Shown: positions 9,361 to 17,347 of the stretch, in pieces
Layout of the letters: every line of letters starts with the position of its first letter
Numbering within the stretch: the first letter of the stretch is position 1
Assembly: GCA_031550085.1 (NCBI GenBank)
Contig: JAVBOY010000015.1
Location: 58,918 to 122,917 of the forward strand
Reading direction: 5' to 3'
Source: UBA4417 sp031550085
Lineage (GTDB): Bacteria; Bacteroidota; Bacteroidia; Bacteroidales; UBA4417
DNA length: 64,000 bases
Translations under genes and position numbers: made by a program
The notes under the pieces: model-generated
What the model was told of the DNA's origin: nothing
The model's database searches: none
What the model saw: the letters and a program-made list of their open reading frames with translations, nothing else

Positions 9361-11106
9361 TTACAAGGTTACTCTCAGGTTCAATTCTTTCAATTGTTCG
9401 TCGGTGATGGCTGAAGGGGCATCCATCATCACATCGCGGCCCGAATTGTTTTTCGGAAAGGCAATGCAATCGCGAATGGAATCCAATCCGGCAAACAGCG
9501 ATACAAACCGATCCAAACCAAAAGCAATTCCACCATGCGGCGGAGCGCCAAATTTGAAGGCATTCATCAAAAATCCGAATTGTGCTTGCGCCATCTCGTC
9601 CGTAAATCCGAGCACCTGGAACATTTTCTTTTGCAACTCGCTGTTGTGAATCCGGATGGATCCTCCTCCTACTTCCACACCGTTGATAACCAAATCGTAC
9701 GCATTAGCTCGTACGGCTGCCGGATTGCTATCCAACAAAGCAATGTCCTCGGGTTTGGGGCTGGTAAACGGGTGGTGTTTGGCAAAAAAACGGTTTAGCT
9801 CTTCGTCTTTTTCCAACAAAGGAAAATCCACAATCCACAAACACTGGTAATTGTTTTTATCTCGCAAGCCCAAGCGTGAAGCTATTTCCAAGCGAAGTTC
9901 GCACAGTTGTTTCTGTGTTTTTTCGGTTTCCCCGCACAAAACGAAAATCAAATCACCCGGCTTGGCTTGACAGCGTTCCGCCCATTTCTTCAGGTCATCT
10001 TGTGCGTAGAACTTATCCACCGACGACTTTAAACTTCCATCGGCTTCGTATTTTACATAGACCAAGCCTTTGGCGCCAATTTGTGGACGTTTTACAAATT
10101 CAGTCAGCTCATCCAACTGCTTGCGTGTATAGTTAGCACAACCTTCGGCGCAAATAGCAGCAACGTATTCAGCGCTATCAAAAACCACAAAATTTTTGCC
10201 TCCGGTTAGCTCTTTTATCTCGACAAACTCCATCGCGAAACGGGTATCAGGCTTGTCCGAGCCGTATTTCTGCATGGCATCGGCATAACTCATCCGTGGG
10301 AACTCGGGCAGGTCGACATTTTTTATTTGCTTGAATAAATGCTTAGTCAATCCTTCAAATAGTTGCAATACATCTTCTTGCTCCACAAACGACATTTCAC
10401 AGTCGATTTGGGTAAACTCGGGTTGACGGTCGGCGCGTAAGTCCTCGTCGCGGAAGCATTTTACAATCTGAAAATAGCGGTCAAATCCCGAAACCATCAA
10501 TAGCTGCTTAAACATTTGCGGCGATTGCGGGAGGGCATAAAATTCTCCGGCATTCATGCGAGACGGCACGACAAAATCGCGGGCACCTTCGGGCGTGGAG
10601 CCAATCAACACAGGGGTTTCCACCTCCAAAAATTGTTTTTCGTCCAAATAGCGGCGTGTTTCGAACGCCATTTGGTGGCGAAGTTCCAAATTTTGGCGCA
10701 CGGTATGGCGGCGTAAATCCAGGTAGCGGTATTTCATGCGTAGTTCGTCGCCTCCATCAGTATTGTCCTCAATGGTAAAAGGAGGAAGCTGTGAACTATT
10801 CAGGATTTCAAATTGATTGACGATTATCTCAATTTCGCCCGTTGAAATTTTCAGGTTTTTATTGCTCCGTTCGGCAACCTTTCCGGTAATGGAAATCACA
10901 AATTCACGCCCCAATTTGCGTGCCGACTCGCAAAGCCCGGCTTGGGTATCCATATTAAAAACCAATTGCGTGATCCCGTAACGGTCACGCAGGTCGATAA
11001 AGGTCATTCCACCCAAATCGCGCGAACGTTGGACCCATCCGGATAAAATAACTGTTTTCCCTGCATCAGCCAGGGTTAATTCTCCACAAGTGTGCGTACG
11101 AAGCAT
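9361..11106 (-). CDS. aspS: Aspartate-tRNA ligase
   Basis: Charges tRNA-Asp; 581 residues, the usual bacterial length. The N-terminal OB-fold anticodon domain (GWVQRSRDLGGMTFIDLRDRYG) is followed by class II motif 2 (FRDEDLRADRQPEFTQID), the GAD insertion in the middle, the C-terminal active-site segments (GVEVGGGSIRIHN) and motif 3 (HGGIAFGLDRFV). Its own promoter lies about 85 bases upstream, with an inverted repeat in the leader. Confidence 0.98.
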   Translation of the reverse strand: MLRTHTCGELTLADAGKTVILSGWVQRSRDLGGMTFIDLRDRYGITQLVFNMDTQAGLCESARKLGREFVISITGKVAERSNKNLKISTGEIEIIVNQFEILNSSQLPPFTIEDNTDGGDELRMKYRYLDLRRHTVRQNLELRHQMAFETRRYLDEKQFLEVETPVLIGSTPEGARDFVVPSRMNAGEFYALPQSPQMFKQLLMVSGFDRYFQIVKCFRDEDLRADRQPEFTQIDCEMSFVEQEDVLQLFEGLTKHLFKQIKNVDLPEFPRMSYADAMQKYGSDKPDTRFAMEFVEIKELTGGKNFVVFDSAEYVAAICAEGCANYTRKQLDELTEFVKRPQIGAKGLVYVKYEADGSLKSSVDKFYAQDDLKKWAERCQAKPGDLIFVLCGETEKTQKQLCELRLEIASRLGLRDKNNYQCLWIVDFPLLEKDEELNRFFAKHHPFTSPKPEDIALLDSNPAAVRANAYDLVINGVEVGGGSIRIHNSELQKKMFQVLGFTDEMAQAQFGFLMNAFKFGAPPHGGIAFGLDRFVSLFAGLDSIRDCIAFPKNNSGRDVMMDAPSAITDEQLKELNLRVTL

Positions 11107-11195
11107 AATAAAAGATGAGGTAAAATAAATAACTTTCCGGTAATAAACTATTTCTCAAATTATTAATAGTAATTTCTTTGAGAATCAAGAACAGG

Positions 11196-11226
11196 CAAAA
11201 GTACGAAGGAAATAACAATTTGGCAA
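11196..11226 (-). promoter_or_regulatory. Promoter of aspS
   Basis: On the minus strand TTG (11224-11226) and TACTTTTG (11196-11203) are exactly 20 bases apart. The expected start near 11189 leaves an 80-base leader. That leader holds an inverted repeat, TTCTCAAA (11152-11159) and TTTGAGAA (11177-11184). Confidence 0.65.
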
Positions 11227-11318
11227 TGAAAGAGGCTTGACAGGTTCAAGTTTTACTTCATACCTTTTCTTGTGAATACGGAAACGGAAATCGTTCCTGT
11301 GTTTTGAATCTAATTTTC

Positions 11319-11326
11319 TAAATTTG
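11319..11326 (+). promoter_or_regulatory. -7 element of the NdpA-like gene
   Basis: TAAATTTG matches the Bacteroidetes -7 box; no good -33 partner is visible. It overlaps a GTG that could otherwise open the reading frame, so translation more likely begins at the ATG at 11347. Confidence 0.4.
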
Positions 11327-11346
11327 TGGAATATTCTTTACCATCC

Positions 11347-12384
11347 ATGCACTTATTTACCGAATCATCCATCGACAAAATTGCGTTACACCGGGTCGGC
11401 AACAAGCTGAACAACGAGAATTTACGTATTTCCAAATCGTTGTTGCCGCAGGACGACGAGGTCTGCGAATTGCTTTCGTTGTATTTTTTAACTCCCTTCA
11501 AATCCAATGAATATTTTAACTTTCACCACGACAGCGATTTGAAATATAACGAAGTGTATGGTTTTGTGTCGGAAATTTTTGAAAATCCGGAAACGCTTTT
11601 GGAACAATCCGGAAATCTTGCCAAGCATTTATTTGAACAAAGTGTTCACCCCAAAATCAAAGGAGGCGAATTTTATACCGTATATTTCAAGGATTGTGTA
11701 CTTGAGGGCGAAACGGTGGATGCCGTCGGGCTATTTAAATCGGAAAACAAAGATACATTTCTGAAAGTCCTGCAATCGGATGGTAATTTTGCGATCGAAA
11801 GTGAGCAAGGGATCAATATTCATAAGTTGGACAAAGGTTGTTTGGTTTTTAATAAAGAGCATGAGAACGGGTATGTGGTGGCTGTGGTGGATAATACCAA
11901 CAAAGGTATGGAAGCGCAATACTGGATGGATGATTTTCTGCATGTGCGCCAACGCAAAGACGAATATTACAACACCCAGAATCTTTTGTCGTTGACCAAA
12001 CATTTTATCAAAGACGAATTGCCGCAGCAATTTGATATTTCCAAGGCTGATCAGGTAGATTTGATGAACAAGTCGGTGAGATTTTTCAAGGAAAACGACA
12101 ATTTTGATCTGGATGATTTTGCCAACGAAGTGATTGCACAGCCTGAAGTAATCGAAAGTTTCCATAAATATAAGAAAGACTTTCAGGAAAATTACGATCT
12201 GGAAATTGCCGACAACTTTACCATTTCGGAAAGTGCGGTAAAAAAGCAGGCACGTGTTTTGAAAAGCGTGATCAAATTAGACAAAAATTTCCATATTTAC
12301 GTACACGGCGACCGCAACCTGATTGAGCAAGGCGAAGATCAAAAAGGAAAATTCTATAAAGTATATTATAAGGAAGAAATTTAA
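11347..12384 (+). CDS. Nucleoid-associated protein, NdpA/YejK family
   Basis: A 345-residue protein of the 37-kDa nucleoid-associated family, members of which bind DNA; its role here is unknown. The N-terminus SSIDKIALHRVGNKLNNE is typical. Later features are HPKIKGGEFYTVYFKD near residue 110, FLHVRQRKDEYYNTQ near 200, and an acidic, helical C-terminal half. I chose ATG (MHLFTESS) because the in-frame GTG seven codons earlier lies in the likely -7 promoter box. It is convergent with the serine dehydratase gene and is not part of an operon. Confidence 0.8.
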   Translation: MHLFTESSIDKIALHRVGNKLNNENLRISKSLLPQDDEVCELLSLYFLTPFKSNEYFNFHHDSDLKYNEVYGFVSEIFENPETLLEQSGNLAKHLFEQSVHPKIKGGEFYTVYFKDCVLEGETVDAVGLFKSENKDTFLKVLQSDGNFAIESEQGINIHKLDKGCLVFNKEHENGYVVAVVDNTNKGMEAQYWMDDFLHVRQRKDEYYNTQNLLSLTKHFIKDELPQQFDISKADQVDLMNKSVRFFKENDNFDLDDFANEVIAQPEVIESFHKYKKDFQENYDLEIADNFTISESAVKKQARVLKSVIKLDKNFHIYVHGDRNLIEQGEDQKGKFYKVYYKEEI

Positions 12385-12491
12385 TAACAGGGAAAAATCC
12401 AAGAACTGTTTAAATTTACTATACCTACAAAGTTCACAAAGAAAATGATAAAGGGCAACTGAAAAATGTGTCGATACTAAAATAAAATCGA

Positions 12492-13679
12492 TTAGTAAAG
12501 CGCAGCTAATCCGCCTTCAGAAGTTTCTTTGTAGATATCGGGCAAATCGTGGCCGGTTTCCTTCATGGCAATGCAAGTTTTGTCAAAACTAACACGGTGT
12601 TTCCCGTCCGACAAAACAGCATAAGCGCTGGCATCCATTGCACGGCTGGCTCCGATGGCATTCCGCTCGATGCAGGGAATTTGTACCAATCCGGCAACAG
12701 GATCACAGGTAAGTCCCAAATGGTGTTCCAATCCCATCTCGGCGGCATATTCTACCTGATAGGGCGTCCCTCCGAAAAGTTGCGCCAAAGCGCCCGATGC
12801 CATGGCACAGGCGGTTCCCACTTCGCCCTGGCAACCGACTTCCGCCCCGCTGATGGATGCATTGTGTTTTACCAAATTTCCGATCAATCCGGCCGTTGCC
12901 AAGGCGCGTAAAATTTTTACATCGGAAAAACCGTAAGCGATCTGGGCGTGGTACAATACGGCCGGAACCACTCCACATGAACCGCAAGTGGGCGCCGTCA
13001 CAATAATTCCCCCCGAAGCATTTTCTTCGGAAACGGCCAAAGCATAGGCAAAAAGTAACGCCCGTTTCTGCAACGTGCCTTGCGAACTTCTGGCTTTGAT
13101 ATGGTATTGGGAAGCTTTGCGCGGTAAATGGATAACTCCGGGCAATACACCCTCGTTTTCCAATCCCCGGACAATACTTTCTTTCATGGCAATCCAAATT
13201 TCTTCGAGAAATTTCCAAATGTCGGAATCTTCCTGTTTTTCAACGTATTCCCAAAGCGAAATTCCGTGCTGGTCGCACCATTTCAAAATAGCAGCCATTT
13301 TGTCATGGGGATAAATGGAAACAACCTGCGAGGGACTGTTGGCGTCTACGATATCGCCACCGCCTACACTATACACTTCCCAACGATCCGTAACCCGGTC
13401 TTTTTCATCCAAAGCCTCAAATTTCATTCCGTTGGGATGGAAGGGCAAGGATTCGTCCTTCCAAACAATGCTCACTTTACCCGGCTCCCACGAATCTTTT
13501 AAGGCTTTATCGGTCAAGTGGCCTCTCCCCGTTGCCGAAAGACTGCCGTAAAGCGAAATGCGGATGTGGGCAGCTCCGGGATTGCGTTGCTTGAAGATTT
13601 CGGCGGCATAACGCGGCCCCATGGTGTGGCTGCTCGAAGGGCCCACGCCAATCTTGTATATCTTACGGATGGTTTCCAT
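12492..13679 (-). CDS. sdaA: L-serine ammonia-lyase (iron-sulfur type)
   Basis: Deaminates L-serine to pyruvate and ammonia using a [4Fe-4S] cluster. 395 residues from ATG (METIRK), combining in one chain the beta part (IGVGPSSSHTMGPRYAAEIF at the N-terminus) and the alpha part. Cluster-ligand cysteines are visible in APTCGSCGVVPAVLY and in LTCDPVAGLVQIPCIERNA. The C-terminus DIYKETSEGGLAALY is characteristic. The frame is open for five more codons to a TTG that I do not favour. A perfect 10-bp inverted repeat lies 29 bases upstream. Confidence 0.95.
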   Translation of the reverse strand: METIRKIYKIGVGPSSSHTMGPRYAAEIFKQRNPGAAHIRISLYGSLSATGRGHLTDKALKDSWEPGKVSIVWKDESLPFHPNGMKFEALDEKDRVTDRWEVYSVGGGDIVDANSPSQVVSIYPHDKMAAILKWCDQHGISLWEYVEKQEDSDIWKFLEEIWIAMKESIVRGLENEGVLPGVIHLPRKASQYHIKARSSQGTLQKRALLFAYALAVSEENASGGIIVTAPTCGSCGVVPAVLYHAQIAYGFSDVKILRALATAGLIGNLVKHNASISGAEVGCQGEVGTACAMASGALAQLFGGTPYQVEYAAEMGLEHHLGLTCDPVAGLVQIPCIERNAIGASRAMDASAYAVLSDGKHRVSFDKTCIAMKETGHDLPDIYKETSEGGLAALY

Positions 13680-13707
13680 GCTTTTTGATTTCAAAGGTTA
13701 GAATCTA

Positions 13708-13737
13708 TGCACAATGACAAAACGAAATCATTGTGCA
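13708..13737. promoter_or_regulatory. Perfect inverted repeat upstream of sdaA
   Basis: Arms TGCACAATGA and TCATTGTGCA are separated by 10 bases. On the minus strand the repeat follows a TACCTTTTG stretch that resembles a -7 box with one extra base. The hairpin is not followed by a T run in the direction of sdaA, so an operator or leader hairpin fits better than a terminator for queA. Confidence 0.5.
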
Positions 13738-13788
13738 AAAGGTATGTGTTGCACCTGTATTTTGATAAAATTGGGATTTTGTTGATTT

Positions 13789-14844
13789 TTAAACAATCAA
13801 CATGGCATCGCCGTAGGTGAAAAACTTATATTTCTGCTGAACGGCTTCCTTGTATGCTTTCATCAGGAAATCATACCCTGCAAATGCAGCCACTTGCATC
13901 ATCATGGGCGATTGAGGCAAGTGCAGGTTGGTAATCATCCGGTTGGCAACACTAAAATCGTAGGGAGGGAAAATAAATTTGTTACTCCAGCCTACATAGG
14001 GTTTCAACATTCCGTTAATGGATACGGAGGTTTCGATCGCTTTCATCACTGTAGTGCCCACTGCACACACATTCTTCTTGTTTTCTTTGGCGCGGTTGAC
14101 AATGGCGCATTGGTTTTCTTCAATGATCACTTCTTCCGAATCGATCTTGTATTTTGTCAGGTCTTCCACATCAATCGCCCTGAAATTACCCAATCCGGAA
14201 TGTAAGGTCAATTCGGCAAATTCAACACCTTTAATTTCCAAACGTTTCAATAATTCGCGGCTAAAATGTAATCCGGCCGAAGGAGCCGCCACAGCACCAA
14301 TGTTTTTCGCATAAATCGTTTGGTAACGGTCTTTGTCTTCCGGCTCAATTTCGCGCATGCGTTGCAATTCTTCTGGAAGCGGCGTTTTTCCCAATGTTTC
14401 GATGGCTTTTTTAAATTCTTCGTAAGTTCCATCGAACAAAAACCGCAAGGTACGGCCCCGCGATGTCGTGTTGTCAATAACTTCAGCCACCACCGAATCG
14501 TCATCGCCAAAATAAAGCTTGTTTCCGATACGGATTTTGCGTGCCGGATCTACTAAAACATCCCATAGACGGGCCTCAGCGTTGAGTTCGCGAAGTAAAA
14601 AAACGGTAATTTTCGCTCCGGTTTTTTCCTTCTCTCCCACCAAAAGCGCCGGGAAAACCTTGGTATTATTCAACAAAAAAACATCTCCTTCGTCAAAATA
14701 GTCAAGGATATCCTTAAAAATTTTATGCTCGATGGTTTGTTCTTTGCGGTTTAAAACCATTAACCGGGCTTCGTCGCGATTTTCGGTTGGATATTGAGCA
14801 ATAAGATCGTTGGGTAAATGAAATCGGAACTGTGAAAGTTTCAT
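13789..14844 (-). CDS. queA: S-adenosylmethionine:tRNA ribosyltransferase-isomerase
   Basis: Makes epoxyqueuosine in tRNA anticodons using SAM as ribosyl donor. 351 residues, close to the usual length. Visible motifs are the N-terminal FRFHLPNDLIAQYPTENRDEARLMVL, FLLNNTKVFPA, VGAVAAPSAGLHFSRELL, TLHSGLGNFRAI, VGTTVMKAIE, and ITNLHLPQSPMMMQVAAFAGYD with YKFFTYGDAMLI at the end. It has its own promoter and stands alone among neighbours; other queuosine genes are not in the window. Confidence 0.97.
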   Translation of the reverse strand: MKLSQFRFHLPNDLIAQYPTENRDEARLMVLNRKEQTIEHKIFKDILDYFDEGDVFLLNNTKVFPALLVGEKEKTGAKITVFLLRELNAEARLWDVLVDPARKIRIGNKLYFGDDDSVVAEVIDNTTSRGRTLRFLFDGTYEEFKKAIETLGKTPLPEELQRMREIEPEDKDRYQTIYAKNIGAVAAPSAGLHFSRELLKRLEIKGVEFAELTLHSGLGNFRAIDVEDLTKYKIDSEEVIIEENQCAIVNRAKENKKNVCAVGTTVMKAIETSVSINGMLKPYVGWSNKFIFPPYDFSVANRMITNLHLPQSPMMMQVAAFAGYDFLMKAYKEAVQQKYKFFTYGDAMLIV

Positions 14845-14876
14845 GTCTTTTCTTGGGGTAGATCTTTATGAGAAAT

Positions 14877-14913
14877 AAAATGCAAAATTAGTGCATTTTT
14901 GTGCGGTTGTCAA
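14877..14913 (-). promoter_or_regulatory. Promoter of queA with an overlapping inverted repeat
   Basis: On the minus strand TTG (14911-14913) and TAATTTTG (14883-14890) are 20 bases apart, a near-perfect Bacteroidetes promoter. An inverted repeat AAAATGCA (14877-14884) / TGCATTTT (14892-14899) covers the -7 box, a plausible operator. Confidence 0.6.
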
Positions 14914-15077
14914 GTGATTTTTTGAATCCATTGCCAATTGGAGAAAGCTAGTTTTCTTTTATATTACAAATATTCTTGCCATTTATAAAAAATATAATGT
15001 GGGCTTGCATGTATCATATGGTGCGCAAAAGTCCGGAAGAAAAAGAAAATTGCAAAAATTCTTCCAAAAGACAGGGC

Positions 15078-15434
15078 TTAAAGGGCTTTTGTATTTTCTT
15101 TTACCCGGTATTTTACAATCCGGGTAATCAATTCCCAAGGTAAGGGTTGACCGATGGGAAACTGAATACTGCCTTTTGCCCATTTGTAAGGAATTAGCTC
15201 TTTTTCGAAATTTGCCACTCCGGACGCGCCGGGATAAAATCCGATGTGTTGTTTGAATGCGGCAAAATGCACCAGATTTTTACCCAGAAAAAATGTAGGC
15301 ATTCGGTAGCTGATTTTTTCCGTAGCCGTGGGTGCGGCTTGATGGATTGTTTCACGCAACCGGGTTAAAATTGTTTGTATTTCCTGGGGGAATTGGGCAA
15401 TGTATTCGTCAATATTTTTTGCAGGATTGTTCAT
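15078..15434 (-). CDS. DUF1801 domain protein (YdhG-like)
   Basis: A small cytoplasmic protein, 118 residues from ATG (MNNPAKNIDEYIAQ). It has the DUF1801 pattern: IDEYIAQFPQEIQTILTRLRETI, then ATEKISYRMPTFF, HFAAFKQHIGFYPG and a C-terminal KGSIQFPIGQPLPWELITRIVKYRV. The fold is that of the YdhG/frataxin-like family, with no established biochemical role here. The next gene upstream ends 17 bases away on the same strand, so the two are probably co-transcribed with the flavodoxin-like gene. Confidence 0.8.
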   Translation of the reverse strand: MNNPAKNIDEYIAQFPQEIQTILTRLRETIHQAAPTATEKISYRMPTFFLGKNLVHFAAFKQHIGFYPGASGVANFEKELIPYKWAKGSIQFPIGQPLPWELITRIVKYRVKENTKAL

Positions 15435-15451
15435 CGCAACAGATTTTGAAG

Positions 15452-15763
15452 TTATAATAAGCCGCCAATATATTTGGCTGCCTCGCAGGCAAAATCGAAC
15501 CACTTTTCTTTGTAATGAGAAGGCACCTGAACCCATTCTTTCATGGCGCGGCCTTTTCCCGAGGGATCAAACAGCCGGGAACCGTCAAAGCCCAAAGCTT
15601 CCTGATGGGTTTCCCCCTTTAATTTGAACACCATTTCATTTTGAAAAAAACAAATGAACGCTTTCCCGTTTATTTTAAAACAAGGTTTCCCGAACATTTG
15701 GCTTTGCTCAGCTCCGGGGATTTTTGTCCCAATGGCAATATAGAAGCTTTCTTCGTCTGACAT
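15452..15763 (-). CDS. TfoX N-terminal-like small protein
   Basis: 103 residues. The stretch EQSQMFGKPCFKINGKAFICFFQNEMVFKL resembles the N-terminal domain of TfoX/Sxy proteins, though the chain lacks the C-terminal domain found in competence regulators. The remainder is SGKGRAMKEWVQVPSHYKEKWFDFACEAAKYI. Function is unknown; a role in competence should not be assumed. It is the middle gene of a likely three-gene unit: flavodoxin-like reductase, this gene and the DUF1801 gene. Confidence 0.65.
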   Translation of the reverse strand: MSDEESFYIAIGTKIPGAEQSQMFGKPCFKINGKAFICFFQNEMVFKLKGETHQEALGFDGSRLFDPSGKGRAMKEWVQVPSHYKEKWFDFACEAAKYIGGLL

Positions 15764-15796
15764 GCGAAACGGATTTAATTTTGAAAAATTCTACGG

Positions 15797-16432
15797 TTAC
15801 CGGATAAAATGGGTGGAAATTTTCGGTTCTATTTCAGGTCGCTCGACTTTGTCTTTGCCAAGTTCCAGGACTTGCAACAACCAGGCCATGTTTTTCCCGA
15901 GATTTCGCATAATTTGCATTCCTTCCTCATCTTGCAGGACTTCGCCCGGCGTACGTCCGTGAATGATGTTCCAATAATTGGAGGATGGAATAATCATTCC
16001 CGAAAGAGTAAGGTAATTGTTTAATTCATGGAACGCACCGATTCCTCCCGAACGGCGCAAAGCAACCAGCGTCGCCCCCACTTTAAAACGTAACAGCCCC
16101 TGTTTTCTGCTTAGGACATAAAAAGCACGGTCTAAGAACGACTTGAATGTCCCATTGATACTTGCACAATAAACGGGGGAAGCCAATAGGATGCCATCGG
16201 CTTCTTTGATTTTTTCGATCCAACGGTTCACTTCATCTTTGTCATTTACACAACGGTCGTCCAGTTTTTGTGCACAGGTTCCACAACCGGTACAGCCGTA
16301 AATTTCGTTGTTGCCTACTTGAATGATTTCGACTTCGATGTTTTTTTTCTCCAGTTCATTGGCAACCAGACGTATGGCATGGGAGGTATTACCTTCTTTT
16401 CTGGGGCTTCCGTTAAATGCAATTACTTTCAT
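15797..16432 (-). CDS. Flavodoxin-family NAD(P)H-dependent oxidoreductase (iron-sulfur flavoprotein type)
   Basis: 211 residues. The N-terminal FMN-phosphate loop is NGSPRKEGNTSHAI. A compact cysteine cluster GCTGCGTCAQKLDDRC near residues 46-61 is typical of the iron-sulfur flavoprotein/NADPH-dependent FMN reductase group. ADGILLASPVYCASINGTFKSFLDRAF is the FMN-ring segment. It probably uses FMN to reduce small acceptors; the substrate is not known. It is the first gene of a small leftward unit, separated from batE by about 145 bases. Confidence 0.85.
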   Translation of the reverse strand: MKVIAFNGSPRKEGNTSHAIRLVANELEKKNIEVEIIQVGNNEIYGCTGCGTCAQKLDDRCVNDKDEVNRWIEKIKEADGILLASPVYCASINGTFKSFLDRAFYVLSRKQGLLRFKVGATLVALRRSGGIGAFHELNNYLTLSGMIIPSSNYWNIIHGRTPGEVLQDEEGMQIMRNLGKNMAWLLQVLELGKDKVERPEIEPKISTHFIR

Positions 16433-16578
16433 TGGTGTTTATGAGTCGCCTTTCGGCCTTTTTTATGAGGATCGGTCAATTTATATAAAAAATCTGTTGC
16501 CATGCTGTTAGCCTTCCTTTTCAATACCGTAATGGGCTGCAATTTTAATCTACGAAATAAATTCAAAGTGTTTGGGAT

Positions 16579-17346
16579 TTAAATTTTCTGCATGGCAGCG
16601 CTTTCAACCCAACCTTCGCTTCCGTTTGCGATACGGATTTCCACCCAACTACCCACTTGATCGAGTATTTTGACTTTGGTTCCTTTGTGAAGTACAAACA
16701 ATATGGAGCTGGCGGGATCCGGTGAACTTCTGGCATCGACTACCGCTGTCATTAAAATGGCTTCCGCAGGATTTTTCAGCGCCGCATAATTTTTTTGAGC
16801 AAAAAGGAGTGCGGAAACAGCAAACAAGAAAATGATGATGCTTGCCCAAAAAGCAGATTTTCGAATCACAGTCCGCTTGAAAATCAGAAATGAGGCAAAC
16901 AGGCCAAAAGCCACCGTAAACAAAACAATTGCCCAGACGGCAAACGAATCGGCGCTCATAGAATTCCGAATGGTTAAAATCCATTGGCTGTAAAACAAAA
17001 GGGGAATGGGCTCGATTTTATCGACTACTTTTGAATTTGCTAATTCCAGATTAAACCGGGCGTTGGCATTGGAGGGGTCTAATTTCAATGCTTTTTCATA
17101 ATACAAAATGGCAGATGGAATGCTATCCATTTTATAGTAGGTATTTCCCAGATTGTAATACAAATCAGCCGACTCGAAACCTTTTGCATGAATTTCAGAA
17201 TAGGCTTTTAAGGCATCCGGATAGTTTTTCAACACATATGCCATATTGGCTTGTTGTTCCAGCTTATCAACGGATTGGGGAAAAGCCGTGGCGAAACTTC
17301 CGACAAATACCAAAAAACAGAATAGCTTTTTTATATGGGATTTCAT
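16579..17346 (-). CDS. batE: BatE: TPR and SH3-like membrane protein
   Basis: Last gene of the Bat operon; 255 residues. A signal/anchor occupies residues 1-24, TPR repeats about 28-110 (DLYYNLGNTYYKMDSIPSAILYYEKALKLDPSNANARFNL), two transmembrane helices about 134-155 and 165-185, and a C-terminal bacterial SH3 domain (SILFVLHKGTKVKILDQVGSWVEIRI). Bat proteins are linked to aerotolerance and stress resistance in Bacteroides, acting at the cytoplasmic membrane; the exact mechanism is unresolved. One base separates it from the stop of batD, so coupling is likely. Confidence 0.9.
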   Translation of the reverse strand: MKSHIKKLFCFLVFVGSFATAFPQSVDKLEQQANMAYVLKNYPDALKAYSEIHAKGFESADLYYNLGNTYYKMDSIPSAILYYEKALKLDPSNANARFNLELANSKVVDKIEPIPLLFYSQWILTIRNSMSADSFAVWAIVLFTVAFGLFASFLIFKRTVIRKSAFWASIIIFLFAVSALLFAQKNYAALKNPAEAILMTAVVDARSSPDPASSILFVLHKGTKVKILDQVGSWVEIRIANGSEGWVESAAMQKI

Positions 17347-17347
17347 G

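Noticed and set aside
13708..13737. Terminator for queA
   Set aside because: No T run follows the hairpin in the direction of queA transcription; it continues into ATAGATTC.
15452..15763. Competence regulator TfoX/Sxy
   Set aside because: Only the N-terminal domain is present, and no competence genes are near; a specific role is not supported.
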